The notes: a model not told the origin generated them from the sequence alone. Positions 1 through 10,185 are shown, counted from the stretch's first letter. The stretch: DNA of 64,000 nt from Tibeticola sediminis (GCF_003843835.1 NZ_RKQL01000006.1:1-64000), one strand, 5' to 3'. Made by a program: numbers and translations.

Positions 1-136
1 CGTCGCGCATCCCGGCTGCGGGCGGTCTGCGTCGTTGCAAATCCTCGCCATAGCTTCGGCTATGGCTGCGGTTTGCGCCTCGCATCCCATCCCGCCGCCG
101 GGTGCGCGCCATCGCGGGAACTTATTCAGCGTTGCC
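1..136. repeat. Family A intergenic repeat, copy A1 (left end outside window)
   Basis: The right terminus TTCAGCGTTGCC ends at 136. It is the reverse complement of the left terminus GGCAACGCTGAA seen in other copies. The interior (34-80) holds the shared core: GTTGCAAAT, the hairpin GCCATAGC-TTCG-GCTATGGC, then GTTTGCGCC. The closest full copy is at 41712-41872. No protein is supported here. The element lies directly upstream of sspA. Confidence 0.85.
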
Positions 137-161
137 ATAGTTTTTTGGGAGATCTTTGATC

Positions 162-773
162 ATGATGGTTTTGTACTCTGGGACGACCTGTCCGTTTTCT
201 CATCGCTGCCGATTTGTGCTGTTCGAAAAAGGCATGGACTTTGAGATTCGCGACGTCGATCTCTACAACAAGCCAGAGGACATCAATGTCATGAACCCGT
301 ACGGACAGGTTCCGATCCTGGTCGAGCGGGATTTGATTCTGTACGAATCCAACATCATCAACGAGTACATCGACGAGCGTTTCCCGCATCCCCAACTGAT
401 GCCCGGCGACCCTGTCGACCGTGCCCGAGTGCGCCTGTTTCTCCTCAACTTCGAAAAAGAGCTGTTCACGCACGTCTCCACGCTCGAAAATCGCACGAAC
501 AAAGGCAACGAGAAGGCCTTGGAGAAGGCGCGCCAGCACATCCGTGAGCGGCTCACTCAGCTCGCTCCGGTGTTTACCAAGAACAAATATATGCTTGGTG
601 AGAACTTTTCGATGCTTGACGTGGCCATTGCGCCGCTGCTCTGGCGTCTGGATCACTACGGGATCGAGCTCAGCAAAAATGCGGCCCCGCTGCTCAAGTA
701 TGCCGAGCGGATTTTTTCGCGGCCGGCCTACATCGAGGCGCTGACGCCGTCGGAAAAGGTCATGCGCAAATGA
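162..773 (+). CDS. sspA: Stringent starvation protein A, GST-fold RNA polymerase-associated protein
   Basis: A 203-residue protein with an N-terminal thioredoxin-like GST domain (about residues 1-80, CPFSHR after the first strand, NPYGQVPILV and ESNIINEYID in the usual positions) and a helical C-terminal half. SspA family members bind RNA polymerase and act in stationary-phase, acid and stringent responses. They are not active glutathione transferases. The GGGAG at 147-151 favours the ATG at 162 over the adjacent ATG at 165. sspB follows 16 bp downstream, the usual betaproteobacterial pairing. Confidence 0.95.
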   Translation: MMVLYSGTTCPFSHRCRFVLFEKGMDFEIRDVDLYNKPEDINVMNPYGQVPILVERDLILYESNIINEYIDERFPHPQLMPGDPVDRARVRLFLLNFEKELFTHVSTLENRTNKGNEKALEKARQHIRERLTQLAPVFTKNKYMLGENFSMLDVAIAPLLWRLDHYGIELSKNAAPLLKYAERIFSRPAYIEALTPSEKVMRK

Positions 774-789
774 TCGGGAGGATCGCCCC

Positions 790-1290
790 ATGGCGCTCGT
801 GACGACGCTCGACCCTCCGAGTGCGCGGCCTTATCTTCTCCGCGCGCTTTATGAGTGGGCGATGGACCAGGGCCACACGCCGCATGTCGTCGTTGCGGTG
901 GATGCGAGCGTTCAGGTTCCCCGTGAGTATGTTCAGGACGGCCAAATCGTGCTCAATATAGGGCCAGAGGCGACCAGCGGGCTGAGTCTTGGGAACGATT
1001 GGATCTGTTTCAAGGCCCGTTTTGGCGGCGTGCCCCGCGACATTCGATTCCCGCCGACGCGGGTGATGGCTTTCTTCAGCCGCGAGACTGGAGAAGGATT
1101 GGGTTTTGCCGTCTATGACGCCGATTCGGAGGCGGGAGACGAAACGAACGCGCCAGCCGGGCGAGCGGCCTCGGACGCAGCCGCTCCGCCCGCGATGCAA
1201 CTGATTCCAGGGCAGGCTTCAGACGAGGGCGATGAAAAGGGCCCGCCGCCCCCGGCGGGTCCTCGACCGGCCCTGCGGCGCATCAAGTAG
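790..1290 (+). CDS. sspB: ClpXP protease specificity-enhancing factor SspB
   Basis: A 166-residue adaptor that delivers ssrA-tagged peptides to ClpXP. The folded substrate-binding domain covers about residues 1-115 (ARPYLLRALYEWAMDQGHTP near the start, FGGVPRDIRFPP, AVYDAD). A long acidic, Pro/Ala-rich linker follows and ends in PALRRIK, matching the C-terminal ClpX-binding tail of the family. GGGAGG at 776-781 is the ribosome site. The gene forms an operon with sspA. Confidence 0.95.
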   Translation: MALVTTLDPPSARPYLLRALYEWAMDQGHTPHVVVAVDASVQVPREYVQDGQIVLNIGPEATSGLSLGNDWICFKARFGGVPRDIRFPPTRVMAFFSRETGEGLGFAVYDADSEAGDETNAPAGRAASDAAAPPAMQLIPGQASDEGDEKGPPPPAGPRPALRRIK

Positions 1291-1309
1291 CAGGGGATGG
1301 GGCGCTGGC

Positions 1310-1315
1310 TATACT
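1310..1315 (+). promoter_or_regulatory. Probable -10 box of the tRNA-Thr gene
   Basis: TATACT lies 12 bp before the mature 5' end of the tRNA. That spacing fits a promoter between sspB and the tRNA. No convincing -35 box was seen. Confidence 0.5.
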
Positions 1316-1327
1316 TTCGCCCCAACA

Positions 1328-1403
1328 GCCGGGTTAGCTCAGCTGGTAGAGCAACCGCCTTGTAAGCGGTAGGTCGTCCGTTCGAGTCGGACACTCGGCA
1401 CCA
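1328..1403 (+). tRNA. tRNA-Thr (anticodon TGT)
   Basis: A full cloverleaf of 76 nt with encoded CCA. The acceptor arm GCCGGGT pairs with ACTCGGC (one G-U). The D-arm has AGCTCAGCTGGTAGAGC, the anticodon stem ACCGC/GCGGT encloses CTTGTAA, and the T-loop is TTCGAGT. Anticodon TGT reads ACA and related Thr codons. The 3' side shows no integrated element. Confidence 0.97.
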
Positions 1404-1468
1404 ATTCCCGGGCCGCCAGGCGCATCGGTCGAATTGGTGCGGTTGGTCTGGCCACGATGGCCACGAAT

Positions 1469-1783
1469 TCAGCGTGGCCGGATGATCTTGATTCGAAGCG
1501 TCTGCACGGACCAGCCATGGCTACGGAGGTGCGCGAGCAGGGCTGGACTGAGCTGGCGAAGCTTGGCCGCGGCAGCCGGGCTGGCGACGAGCAGGCACCA
1601 CTCTTCTTCCTCAATGGGCCCGGGCTGGATTTGTGACCGCAGCGGCGCGGGAAGGAGCGCCCGTATGGCTTTGAGGCGTTCACCCGATTCCTGAGCCCGT
1701 GCGGCGAGGCTCGCCAGGCTGGGCTCATCTTTCGCGGCCTGCCACAGCGGGATGGGTTCGTGTCGACGAACAGATTCGCTCAT
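1469..1783 (-). CDS. DUF721 / DciA-like protein
   Basis: About 104 residues. The segment LKAIRALLPAPLRSQIQPG through LSPALLAHLRSHGWSVQTLR resembles DUF721, the family of the bacterial helicase-loading factor DciA, which is usual beside secA in this lineage. The first in-frame ATG is at 1855. I prefer 1783 because the residues before it do not look conserved and the shorter form leaves room for promoters between this gene and the divergent secA. Start and function are moderately certain, and direct proof of helicase loading is lacking. Confidence 0.7.
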   Translation of the reverse strand: MSESVRRHEPIPLWQAAKDEPSLASLAARAQESGERLKAIRALLPAPLRSQIQPGPIEEEEWCLLVASPAAAAKLRQLSPALLAHLRSHGWSVQTLRIKIIRPR

Positions 1784-2016
1784 ATGGGTTGGATTCTTCG
1801 TGTCAAGCTGAACAAGCGCACCGGCGTCCCCGGGCACCCTTTGGCCTTTCGACATGCGCTCGGCCGATGCGCGTCGGGTGCGAAGTAAAATGAAACGTTA
1901 CCCAGGCGCCGCCGGGGCCGCTCGGCTCCATCGCGGTGTCCGGCAATCCCTCTTCGACGATTCACCAAAACAGGATCGGCCCAGCCCCGAGATGGGGTGT
2001 TCAGGGTCGAGTATGC

Positions 2017-4788
2017 ATGGCCCTCAACCTCCTGACCAAAATTTTTGGCAGCCGCAATGAGCGACTGTTGAAGCAGTATCGCAAGACCGTCGAGCGCATC
2101 AATGCGCTGGAGCCGGAGCTGGCGCGGCTGGACGACGATGCGCTCCAGGCCAAGACGGAAGCGTTCAAGCAGCGGCTGCAGCAGGGCGAGACGCTCGACG
2201 CTCTGTTGCCCGAAGCCTTCGCAGTCGTGCGCGAGGCGTCCAAGCGCGTCATGAAGATGCGTCACTTCGACGTGCAGCTGATGGGCGGTATCGCCCTGCA
2301 TCAAGGCAAGATTGCCGAAATGCGCACCGGTGAAGGGAAAACCTTGACCGCCACCTTGCCCGTTTATCTGAACGCGCTGACCGGGCGTGGGGTGCACGTG
2401 GTCACCGTCAACGACTATTTGGCGCAGCGGGACGCTCAGTGGATGGGGCGCCTGTACAACTTTCTTGGGCTCAGTGTGGGCATCAATTTGCCGCATCTGT
2501 CGCGCGAGGAAAAGCAGGCGGCCTACAACGCCGACATCACCTACGGTACGAACAACGAGTACGGCTTCGACTACCTGCGCGACAACATGGTCTACGAGGC
2601 GCGTGACCGGGTGCAGCGGCCGCTGCATTATGCGATCGTGGACGAGGTGGACTCGATCTTGATCGACGAGGCCCGAACGCCCCTCATCATCAGCGGTCAG
2701 GCCGAGGACCACACGGATCTCTACCTGGCGATGAACGCGATCGCCCCGCTGCTGGAGCGGCAGGAGGGCGAGGCCGACCCCAGAACGGGCGAAGGCGTGA
2801 TCAAGCCGGGCGATTTCACGGTCGACGAGAAATCCCGCCAGGTCTACCTCACCGAGCGCGGGCACGAGACGGCTGAGCGGCTGTTGGCCGAGCGGGGCCT
2901 GATTCCCGAAGGCGCGAGCCTCTATGACCCGGCCAACATCACGCTGATGCACCACTTGTATGCGGCGTTGCGGGCGCACCATCTCTACCACCGCGATCAG
3001 CATTACGTCGTGCAAAACGGCGAGGTTGTGATCGTCGACGAATTCACGGGCCGTTTGATGACGGGACGTCGCTGGAGCGATGGCTTGCATCAGGCGGTCG
3101 AAGCCAAGGAAGGGGTGCCGATCCAGGCCGAAAACCAAACCCTGGCCTCGATCACATTCCAGAACTATTTCCGCCTGTACGAAAAGCTCGCGGGCATGAC
3201 GGGAACGGCCGACACCGAGGCGTACGAGTTCCAGGAGATTTACGGCCTCGAAACGGTCGTGATTCCCCCAAACCGTCCGAGCCAGCGGGTCGACCAGCTC
3301 GACCGGGTTTACAAGACCGCCGAGGAGAAGTATCGGGCCGCGATCGCCGACATCCGGGAGTGTCACGAGCGGGGGCAGCCCGTGCTGGTCGGCACGACCT
3401 CGATCGAGAATTCGGAGATCATCTCGAACTTGCTGCAGAAAGAAGGCTTGCCGCACCAGGTGCTCAACGCCAAGCAGCATGCGCGCGAGGCGGAAATCGT
3501 GGCTCAAGCCGGCCGTCCCGGCATGATCACCATCGCCACCAACATGGCGGGGCGCGGTACCGACATCGTGCTCGGCGGCAATGTGGAAAAGCTGATCGAG
3601 GCGGTCGAGGCCGATCCGGCGCTCGACGAAGCGGGGAAGAAAGCGCGCATCGAGGCTCTGCGGGCGCAATGGCAGCAGGATCATGAGCGCGTGAAGGCGC
3701 TCGGGGGTCTGCGGATCATTGCGACCGAGCGTCACGAGTCACGTCGTATCGACAACCAACTGCGCGGACGTTCCGGTCGGCAGGGCGACCCGGGTTCGTC
3801 GCGGTTCTATCTGAGCCTCGACGACCCGCTGATGCGCATCTTTGCCGGCGACCGCGTGCGGGCGATCATGGATCGCCTCAACATGCCCGAAGGCGAGGCG
3901 ATCGAGGCAGGGATCGTCACCCGATCGATCGAGAGCGCCCAGCGCAAGGTCGAGGGGCGCAACTTCGACATCCGCAAGCAGTTGCTGGAGTACGACGACG
4001 TTGCGAACGACCAGCGCAAGGTGATTTATCAGCAGCGCAACGACATTCTCGACGCCACCGATCTGTCGGCGCAGATTGCGGCCTTGCGCGATGGCTGCTT
4101 CACCGACCTCGTGCGCCAGTACGTTCCGGCGGATTCGGTCGAAGAGCAGTGGGATCTGGCCGGCCTGGAGCGGGTCTTGGCCGAAGAGTGGCAACTGGAG
4201 GTGCCGCTTCAATCCTGGGTGCAATCGGCCGAGGCCGTCACCGATGAGGACATCCTCGAGCGGGTGCTGACGGCGGCGCGCGAAGCGTTTGAAGCCAAGG
4301 TCGAGCGCATCGGGCGGGAGAACTTCACCCAGTTCGAGCGGATCGTGCTGCTTCAGAGCATCGACACGCATTGGCGTGAACATTTGAGCGCGCTCGATTA
4401 CCTACGTCAGGGAATCCACCTGCGCGGCTATGCGCAGAAGCAGCCCAAGCAGGAATACAAGCGCGAGGCTTTCGAGCTTTTCGGCCAGATGCTCGATGCC
4501 ATCAAGAACGATGTGACCAAGGTTTTGATGACGGTCCGAGTCGAATCCGGCGAGCAGGTCGAACAGGCCGCCGAGGCGCTGGAGCAACAGGCTGAACGCG
4601 TGAGCAACGTGACCTATACAGCGCCGACCGAAACCGGCGAGGTCGAAACCGTCGTCGATGCCACGACCGCGACCCCGCCGCGCGCAGGCCAAGCCGGCTT
4701 GGCCGCCCAGCAGCGCGTGGGGCGCAACGACCCGTGTCCTTGCGGCAGCGGCAAGAAATACAAGCATTGTCACGGCAAGCTGGCCTGA
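2017..4788 (+). CDS. secA: Preprotein translocase ATPase SecA
   Basis: 923 residues, the normal SecA length. It drives secretory proteins through SecYEG. Visible parts are Walker A (MRTGEGKTL, about residues 101-109), the DEAD-like [12 protein letters not shown] near 205, [33 protein letters not shown], a scaffold/wing region, and a C-terminal zinc SEC-C motif [14 protein letters not shown] (about residues 905-918) for SecB and lipid contact. An upstream GTG at 1936 extends the frame, but [15 protein letters not shown] is the family start. Repeat element C begins eight bases after the stop codon. Confidence 0.98.
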   Translation: MALNLLTKIFGSRNERLLKQYRKTVERINALEPELARLDDDALQAKTEAFKQRLQQGETLDALLPEAFAVVREASKRVMKMRHFDVQLMGGIALHQGKIAEMRTGEGKTLTATLPVYLNALTGRGVHVVTVNDYLAQRDAQWMGRLYNFLGLSVGINLPHLSREEKQAAYNADITYGTNNEYGFDYLRDNMVYEARDRVQRPLHYAIVDEVDSILIDEARTPLIISGQAEDHTDLYLAMNAIAPLLERQEGEADPRTGEGVIKPGDFTVDEKSRQVYLTERGHETAERLLAERGLIPEGASLYDPANITLMHHLYAALRAHHLYHRDQHYVVQNGEVVIVDEFTGRLMTGRRWSDGLHQAVEAKEGVPIQAENQTLASITFQNYFRLYEKLAGMTGTADTEAYEFQEIYGLETVVIPPNRPSQRVDQLDRVYKTAEEKYRAAIADIRECHERGQPVLVGTTSIENSEIISNLLQKEGLPHQVLNAKQHAREAEIVAQAGRPGMITIATNMAGRGTDIVLGGNVEKLIEAVEADPALDEAGKKARIEALRAQWQQDHERVKALGGLRIIATERHESRRIDNQLRGRSGRQGDPGSSRFYLSLDDPLMRIFAGDRVRAIMDRLNMPEGEAIEAGIVTRSIESAQRKVEGRNFDIRKQLLEYDDVANDQRKVIYQQRNDILDATDLSAQIAALRDGCFTDLVRQYVPADSVEEQWDLAGLERVLAEEWQLEVPLQSWVQSAEAVTDEDILERVLTAAREAFEAKVERIGRENFTQFERIVLLQSIDTHWREHLSALDYLRQGIHLRGYAQKQPKQEYKREAFELFGQMLDAIKNDVTKVLMTVRVESGEQVEQAAEALEQQAERVSNVTYTAPTETGEVETVVDATTATPPRAGQAGLAAQQRVGRNDPCPCGSGKKYKHCHGKLA

Positions 4789-4795
4789 GAGGCTG

Positions 4796-4956
4796 AGAGG
4801 CTGAGAGGGAATTGGTCATGCCCGCTTTGACGTCCCAAAACACGCCAGAGGGCGTTGCAAATGCGCGCCGTAGCCCGAGCTACGGCTGTGCTTTGCGCCT
4901 ACTCGGGCGCGTTTTGGGGCGCCCCTTCGGGCACGCCCAATTCCCTCTCAGCCTCT
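4796..4956. repeat. Family C intergenic inverted-repeat element
   Basis: A 161-bp element bounded by perfect 20-bp inverted repeats at 4796-4815 and 4937-4956 (AGAGGCTGAGAGGGAATTGG and its complement). The left end is preceded by a further tandem copy of GAGAGGCTGA. The interior at 4854-4900 carries the same core as families A and B with a different stem: GCCGTAGC-CCGA-GCTACGGC, flanked by GTTGCAAAT and CTTTGCGCC. It separates secA from argJ and could act as a terminator, but has no typical T-run. Confidence 0.85.
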
Positions 4957-5011
4957 GAGCGCGGCGCGCCTTTCCATCCCGATCGCGACTTTCACCGAAG
5001 AGGTATCAACG

Positions 5012-6241
5012 ATGGCCGTGTCCCTGTTTCCGCCCCGCGCCGAGGCGCTGTTTCCGGTCCCTGGGGTTCGAATTGGTGTGACCGAGGCGGGCATCCGTAA
5101 GCCTGGGCGCAAGGACTTGACGGTGTTCCTGCTCGACGATGGGGCCGCGGTCGCTGGCGTCTTCACGCAAAACCGGTTCTGCGCGGCGCCGGTGCAGGTT
5201 TGCCGGGATCATCTCGCACGCGGCGCGGGGATCCGGGCCTTGGTGATCAATACCGGCAACGCCAATGCCGGGACGGGCCAAAGCGGGCTGGTCCATGCGC
5301 GTGCGACTTGCGTGGCCTTGGCGCGACTGCTCCAGCTGGCGCCGGAGCAGGTGCTGCCGTTCTCCACCGGCGTCATCATGGAGCCGCTGCCGTTCGATCG
5401 CATCGAGGCGGGGCTCCCCGCCGCGGTGGCCAACGCCGCCGCCGATCACTGGCTGCGTGCGGCCGAGGGCATCATGACGACAGACACGGTGCCCAAGGCG
5501 GCCAGCCGCCGGGTGCGGCTGTCGGGCGGGGAGGTGACGATCACGGGCATCGCCAAGGGTGCCGGCATGATTAGGCCCAACATGGCGACGATGCTGGGCT
5601 TCATCGCCACCGACGCGTGCATCGACCCGGCGATGATGCAAACGCTCGTTATGGAGCTGGCAGATGCCTCCTTCAACCGCATCACGATCGATGGCGATAC
5701 CTCGACCAACGATTCCTTCCTGCTCGTCGCCACGCAACAGGCCATGCATACACCGATTCGGGACGCAGCCAGCGAGGACGGTCGCCGCTTGAGGGCGGCT
5801 TTGCTGGAAGTGGCGCAAACCTTGGCGCAGGCGATCGTCCGCGATGGCGAGGGCGCGACCAAATTCATCACCGTCCGTGTCGAAGGCGGCGCGAGCGCCG
5901 AAGAGTGCCGGAAGGTCGCATATGCGATCGCCCACTCGCCGCTCGTGAAGACGGCGTTCTACGCGAGCGACCCGAACCTGGGCCGGATCCTGGCGGCGGT
6001 GGGCTATGCCGGCATCGGTGATTTGGATCAGACCCGGATCGATCTGTACCTCGACGACGTGCATGTCGTGACCGGCGGCGGGCGTCACCCGGACTATTCG
6101 GAAGCGGACGGGCAGCGCGTGATGAAGCAGGCCGAAATTCAGGTGCGGGTCGGTCTGGGACGGGGGACTCATGCCGAGACGATCTGGACCTGCGACCTGA
6201 GTCACGACTACGTTTCGATCAACGCGGATTACCGTTCTTGA
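5012..6241 (+). CDS. argJ: Bifunctional ornithine acetyltransferase / N-acetylglutamate synthase
   Basis: 409 residues. It transfers acetyl from N-acetylornithine to glutamate (cyclic arginine pathway) and may also use acetyl-CoA. ArgJ cleaves itself into two chains at a conserved Thr. Here that is T193 in [15 protein letters not shown], which becomes the N-terminal nucleophile of the beta chain. Other hallmarks are [30 protein letters not shown] and [20 protein letters not shown]. The ATG at 5012 follows GAAGAGG. DUF815 and mutT follow on the same strand. Confidence 0.97.
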   Translation: MAVSLFPPRAEALFPVPGVRIGVTEAGIRKPGRKDLTVFLLDDGAAVAGVFTQNRFCAAPVQVCRDHLARGAGIRALVINTGNANAGTGQSGLVHARATCVALARLLQLAPEQVLPFSTGVIMEPLPFDRIEAGLPAAVANAAADHWLRAAEGIMTTDTVPKAASRRVRLSGGEVTITGIAKGAGMIRPNMATMLGFIATDACIDPAMMQTLVMELADASFNRITIDGDTSTNDSFLLVATQQAMHTPIRDAASEDGRRLRAALLEVAQTLAQAIVRDGEGATKFITVRVEGGASAEECRKVAYAIAHSPLVKTAFYASDPNLGRILAAVGYAGIGDLDQTRIDLYLDDVHVVTGGGRHPDYSEADGQRVMKQAEIQVRVGLGRGTHAETIWTCDLSHDYVSINADYRS

Positions 6242-6272
6242 AGCGCAGGCGTAAGCCGAAGGGAAACGATCG

Positions 6273-7151
6273 ATGGATCCGCGTTGGGAACATTTGCTGC
6301 GTCGTGCGGAACAGATGTTCGATCGCCTCGAGGCGATCCTGCCGCAGCCCCTGTCTCCACCCAATTGGAGCGAAGCGATCGCCTGGCGTTACCGTAAGCG
6401 GGCGTCGGGCCATGGCGCGCTCGAGCCGGTGCGGCACCTCGCGCCGCTGCGGCTCGAGGATCTTCGCGCGGTCGACGAGCAAAAAGAGCGCGTGGTCGCG
6501 AACACGCGGCAGTTCGTCCGAGGTCTACCGGCGAACAACGTGCTGCTCACCGGTGCGCGGGGTACGGGCAAGTCCTCGCTGATCAAGGCGTGTTTGAATG
6601 CGTTCGCCGATCAGGGGCTGCGGCTGATCGAAGTCGACAAGGCCGACCTGACCGATCTGCCCGACATCATCGACCTGGTGGCTTCGCGGCCCGAGCGTTT
6701 CATCATCTTCTGCGACGACCTGAGTTTCGAGGAGGGTGAGAGTGGCTACAAGGCCCTCAAGTCGGTGCTCGATGGGTCGGTCGCGGCGGCTTCGCACAAC
6801 GTGCTGATTTATGCGACCAGCAACCGCAGGCACCTCTTACCCGAATACATGCGTGACAACCTGGAAGCGACGCGGGGCCCCGGTGGCGAGCTGCACCCGG
6901 GCGAGGTCGTGGAGGAAAAGATCTCGCTGTCCGAGCGCTTTGGCCTTTGGGTGAGTTTTTACCCGTTCGGGCAGGAAGAGTATCTCGCGATCGTGGGTCA
7001 GTGGCTCGCGGCGCTGGGCGCCACGGACGCAGAGATCGCGGCGGCGCGGCCGCAGGCGCTGGTTTGGGCGCTCGAGCGAGGGTCGCGCAGCGGACGGGTT
7101 GCGTATCAGTTCGCGCGGGATTTCATGGGAAAGCGCGGCGTCTCGGCATGA
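6273..7151 (+). CDS. DUF815-family AAA-like ATP-binding protein
   Basis: 292 residues with Walker A GARGTGKSS (about residues 93-101), Walker B-like FIIFCDDLSFE, and a sensor-like YATSNRRHLLP. The family has an AAA fold, but its cellular role is not established. The ATG at 6273 follows AAGGGAA. The last codons overlap the mutT start (ATGA), so the two genes are translationally coupled. Confidence 0.9.
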   Translation: MDPRWEHLLRRAEQMFDRLEAILPQPLSPPNWSEAIAWRYRKRASGHGALEPVRHLAPLRLEDLRAVDEQKERVVANTRQFVRGLPANNVLLTGARGTGKSSLIKACLNAFADQGLRLIEVDKADLTDLPDIIDLVASRPERFIIFCDDLSFEEGESGYKALKSVLDGSVAAASHNVLIYATSNRRHLLPEYMRDNLEATRGPGGELHPGEVVEEKISLSERFGLWVSFYPFGQEEYLAIVGQWLAALGATDAEIAAARPQALVWALERGSRSGRVAYQFARDFMGKRGVSA

Positions 7152-7621
7152 GGTCTTCTTCGCCGGTGCTCCGTGTCGACCCTGAGCGCCCCCGGGACGT
7201 GGCGGACGGCGAGCGTCCGATCACGGATGTCGCGGTGGGCATCTTGGTCGATCCGGCCGGGCGTTTTCTCATGACCAGTCGCCCCCCTGGCAAGCCCTAT
7301 GCAAGGTACTGGGAGTTTCCGGGCGGCAAGGTCGAGCCCGGCGAAAGCGTCGAAGCGGCGCTGGCGCGGGAACTGCGCGAGGAACTGGGCATCTCGGTTG
7401 AAGCCTGCACGGTCTGGCGTGAGGAGGTGGTGGACTACCCCCATGCACTGGTGCGTTTGCACTTTTGTCGGGTGCAGCGATGGACGGGAAGTCTGCAAAT
7501 GCTCGAAGGCCAGCAGGCCTCGTGGGAAACCCTGCCCGTGCAGCTCGCCCCGATTCTCCCCGGCTCGCTGCCGGTGCTGCGTTGGCTCGCCGAGGCCCCG
7601 GTCGAATCGATCTCAAAATAA
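7148..7621 (+). CDS. mutT: Nudix hydrolase MutT, 8-oxo-dGTP diphosphatase
   Basis: 157 residues. A complete Nudix box starts at GKVEPGESVEAALAREL and continues REELGIS. It sits behind a YARYWEFPGG strand typical of MutT, which removes oxidised dGTP from the nucleotide pool. The frame is open far upstream inside DUF815, but the ATG at 7148, overlapping the DUF815 stop, gives the family length. The protein is about 25 residues longer at the N-terminus than E. coli MutT. The gene converges with yacG. Confidence 0.92.
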   Translation: MRSSSPVLRVDPERPRDVADGERPITDVAVGILVDPAGRFLMTSRPPGKPYARYWEFPGGKVEPGESVEAALARELREELGISVEACTVWREEVVDYPHALVRLHFCRVQRWTGSLQMLEGQQASWETLPVQLAPILPGSLPVLRWLAEAPVESISK

Positions 7622-7656
7622 GAGCAAGAAGTGACCGATTGATGCCGGCAACGGCG

Positions 7657-7890
7657 TCAAAAACCTGAATTTTTCCCGGATTCGGGCGGTTCAGCCTCGG
7701 CCGGCGCGTCCTCGCGGCTGGGCAGCCGGAATTGCTCGCTGGCCCAGGCGCCCAAGTCGATCTGGCGGCAGCGGGCGCTGCAAAACGGGCGGTACGGATT
7801 TTCAGGGCCGTACACCGCCGGCCCCCCACACGCGGGGCAGCGGACGATCCGGGGTCGGGCTGGGGGTTCGACGGGCTCGGGCGCACACAC
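7657..7890 (-). CDS. yacG: DNA gyrase inhibitor YacG (zinc ribbon)
   Basis: 77 residues with the four-cysteine zinc site CPACGG and [19 protein letters not shown], diagnostic of YacG, which binds GyrB and blocks gyrase. The C-terminal tail is acidic and Pro/Glu-rich. The start is GTG at 7890, with no in-frame ATG available. It lies 17 bp after zapD and ends the pilBCD-coaE-zapD-yacG run. Confidence 0.92.
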   Translation of the reverse strand: MCAPEPVEPPARPRIVRCPACGGPAVYGPENPYRPFCSARCRQIDLGAWASEQFRLPSREDAPAEAEPPESGKNSGF

Positions 7891-7907
7891 GGTGTTGGCT
7901 CCGGCGT

Positions 7908-8663
7908 TCAGGCGCAGAGGGTGAGGTCGAAGCTGACGTCGTCGTGCGTAGCGACGAGGCGGTTTTCAGGCCCCATGCGCAACAGCCGAACCGAGACGAG
8001 CAGCCGATTGCCACTGATTTCGGGAACCAACCCCAGTTCCGGCGCCAGCCGCAGCCGCAGGAGCTGAAACGTTTTGCCCTGTGGAAGCGTCTGCTGAAAT
8101 TGCCCGGCCGTCGCAACGACCCGCTGCGGCATGCCCGACTCGCGCAGCATGCGCAACAGCATCCGTACCGAGCGCGCCAGAGGTTGCAAACACGCCGTCC
8201 ACGCCTGCAAGTCGCGTTGGCGGTCTTCGGCGTCGAGGTGTTGCCAGGCGTGATAGGACGGCAGATCGAATTCGAAGGTTCCACCCGGAATGGCCGCGCG
8301 GCTGCGCACGCTCATGAGCCAGTCATTTTCCGTCAGGGTGTGACCGGTCTTTCCAGACAGCGCTGCGAGATCGGCAAAGCAATGGTCGAGCCCCGCGATG
8401 ACCTCGTCGAGCGCCCGCTCCGAGATGGCGGGGTTGCCGCGGTAGCCGTTGAGCACCTGCTTTTGCCGCTCCAGGTCCTTGAGCACCTCGGACTTCAGGT
8501 CGGCCCGGGTCGCGACGTCCATGATTTCGAACAGCGTGACCAAGGCGAAATGGTGGTCGATGGGCGAAACACGCGGAATCAGGACATCGAGCCGGTCCAG
8601 CAGATGCTGCAGCCGAAGATAGGTCCGGATGCGTTCGTTGAAAGGGTATTCGTACAGAATCAC
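7908..8663 (-). CDS. zapD: Cell division protein ZapD
   Basis: 251 residues, all-alpha and beta as in the DUF1342/ZapD family that bundles FtsZ filaments at the Z-ring. The opening [20 protein letters not shown] and the stretch [15 protein letters not shown] are characteristic. The gene starts with GTG at 8663. The coaE-zapD-yacG order is conserved in Proteobacteria. Confidence 0.94.
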   Translation of the reverse strand: MILYEYPFNERIRTYLRLQHLLDRLDVLIPRVSPIDHHFALVTLFEIMDVATRADLKSEVLKDLERQKQVLNGYRGNPAISERALDEVIAGLDHCFADLAALSGKTGHTLTENDWLMSVRSRAAIPGGTFEFDLPSYHAWQHLDAEDRQRDLQAWTACLQPLARSVRMLLRMLRESGMPQRVVATAGQFQQTLPQGKTFQLLRLRLAPELGLVPEISGNRLLVSVRLLRMGPENRLVATHDDVSFDLTLCA

Positions 8664-8718
8664 GCGGGTGCTTTCGCCGAAGGCGCTGTTTCAGTGAGAA
8701 GGTCGGAATCGCTGAACA

Positions 8719-9333
8719 TCATAGCCCGATGCAAGCAGCGAGCTGCGCAACCGAACGACGCAGTTCGTCGAGGCTCACGCCTTCGTTGAAGACGACGGCG
8801 TCGGCGGCGGCCAATCGCTCCTGCCGGCTGGCCTGTACATCGATGATGCGTTGAACCTCGTCGGCACGCAGCCCATTGCGGGCGCAGACCCGTGCGATTT
8901 GCGTTTCGGTGCGGCAATCGACGACGATGATGCGATCCAGCCGCGGTCGCCACCGGCGCGACTCGACCAGCAGCGGAATGTCCAACACGATGCAGCGCGC
9001 GCCCGCAGCTTCCTGGCGCGCGACTTCCTGCGCAATTTCCCGTGCCACCAGCGGGTGGACGATGGCTTCGAGATCGGCCTTGGCTTGGGCATCGGAGAAA
9101 ACCAGGCTGCGCATACGCGCGCGGTCCACAGCCCCTTCGGGCGTGATCAGCTCAGGCCCAAAGCGTCGGGTGATGTCGGCGATGGCAGCACCACCGGCCG
9201 CCGTGACCCGGTGCGCGACGGCGTCGGCATCGATGATCGCGGCACCGAGTGCCTGCAGCATCGCGGCGACCGTGCTTTTGCCGCTGCCGATGCCTCCGGT
9301 CAGGCCGACATGCCAGCTTGCCGCCGCTTCCAA
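8719..9333 (-). CDS. coaE: Dephospho-CoA kinase
   Basis: 204 residues. It phosphorylates dephospho-CoA in the last step of coenzyme A synthesis. The P-loop GLTGGIGSGKST is near residue 10, followed by IIDADAVAH and VLDIPLLVES. The start is TTG at 9333, with GAGGAG a few bases upstream. No in-frame ATG or GTG exists before the P-loop. It begins nine bases after the pilD stop. Confidence 0.95.
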   Translation of the reverse strand: MEAAASWHVGLTGGIGSGKSTVAAMLQALGAAIIDADAVAHRVTAAGGAAIADITRRFGPELITPEGAVDRARMRSLVFSDAQAKADLEAIVHPLVAREIAQEVARQEAAGARCIVLDIPLLVESRRWRPRLDRIIVVDCRTETQIARVCARNGLRADEVQRIIDVQASRQERLAAADAVVFNEGVSLDELRRSVAQLAACIGL

Positions 9334-9342
9334 AGCCGCTCC

Positions 9343-10185
9343 TCAGAGGCCCAGTGCCCGCAGGATGCTCTGCGGGCCAAACACCATCGCCGTCAACCCG
9401 GCGCCAGCGAGGAAGGGGCCGAAGGGAACATAGCCTCCTTCCCGCAAGCCGCTGTTGAGTTTGAGCGCGATGCCCACGAGCGCGCCGATGATGGATGCCA
9501 TGAGGATCATCGGCACCAAAGCCTGCCAGCCAAACCAGGCCCCGAGCGCTGCGAAGAGCTTGAAGTCTCCAAAACCCATGCCTTCTTTGCCCGTGACCAG
9601 CTTGAAGCTCCAGTAAACCAGCCACAGCGAAGCATAGCCGGCGGCAGCGCCCCAGACGGCGTCGTGCAGGGTCAGATCGATCCAGCCCAGGTCGCTCGCG
9701 ATCAGGCCGGCCCAGAGCAGCGGCAAGGTCAACGAGTCCGGGAGGAAGGTGGTGTCCCAATCGATCAACGCCGCTGCGAGCAACACGGTGGCGAAGAAGA
9801 TCCAGGCAGCCGCCGTCGGCGTCAAGCCCCAACGCCAGAGGCAGCCCGCAAACACCGCCGAGACGGCCAGCTCGACCAAGGGATAGCGCAGGCTGATGCG
9901 GGTGTGGCACTGCGAGCACCGTCCGCGGAGCGCAAGGTAGCTCAGGACCGGAATGTTTTCGTACCAACGGATGACATGCCCGCAGTGCGGGCAGGCCGAG
10001 CGAGGGACGGCCAGATTGAAGGGCTCGGCGGAGGGCGCTGGCGCGCCGGTGAGCTGGGCGCACTCGGTGGCCCAGGCGCGCTCCATCATCTTGGGCAGCC
10101 GGTAGATGACGACATTCAAAAAACTGCCCACGAGCAGACCCAAAACGGCGGCCAATGCCGCCGCGATACCGGTGTCCATCGCCAT
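9343..10185 (-). CDS. pilD: Type IV prepilin peptidase / N-methyltransferase
   Basis: 280-residue inner-membrane aspartic protease that cleaves prepilin leader peptides and methylates the new N-terminus. After the first membrane segment and GSFLNVVIYRLP, the cytosolic loop has two CxxC pairs (CPHCGH, CSQCHT). The catalytic aspartates lie in ALIDWDTTFLPD and MGFGDFKLFAALGAWFG. The start at 10185 overlaps the pilC stop by one base (TGATG). The frame is open far upstream antiparallel to nothing real, so the shorter start is right. Confidence 0.95.
   Translation of the reverse strand: MAMDTGIAAALAAVLGLLVGSFLNVVIYRLPKMMERAWATECAQLTGAPAPSAEPFNLAVPRSACPHCGHVIRWYENIPVLSYLALRGRCSQCHTRISLRYPLVELAVSAVFAGCLWRWGLTPTAAAWIFFATVLLAAALIDWDTTFLPDSLTLPLLWAGLIASDLGWIDLTLHDAVWGAAAGYASLWLVYWSFKLVTGKEGMGFGDFKLFAALGAWFGWQALVPMILMASIIGALVGIALKLNSGLREGGYVPFGPFLAGAGLTAMVFGPQSILRALGL

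Noticed and set aside
1780-3735. A 651-codon open frame antisense to secA
   Set aside because: Low-complexity Arg/His/Leu translation typical of the shadow frame of a GC-rich gene. secA on the other strand is unambiguous. Similar long antisense frames at 31069-33429 and 36618-38486 were left out for the same reason.
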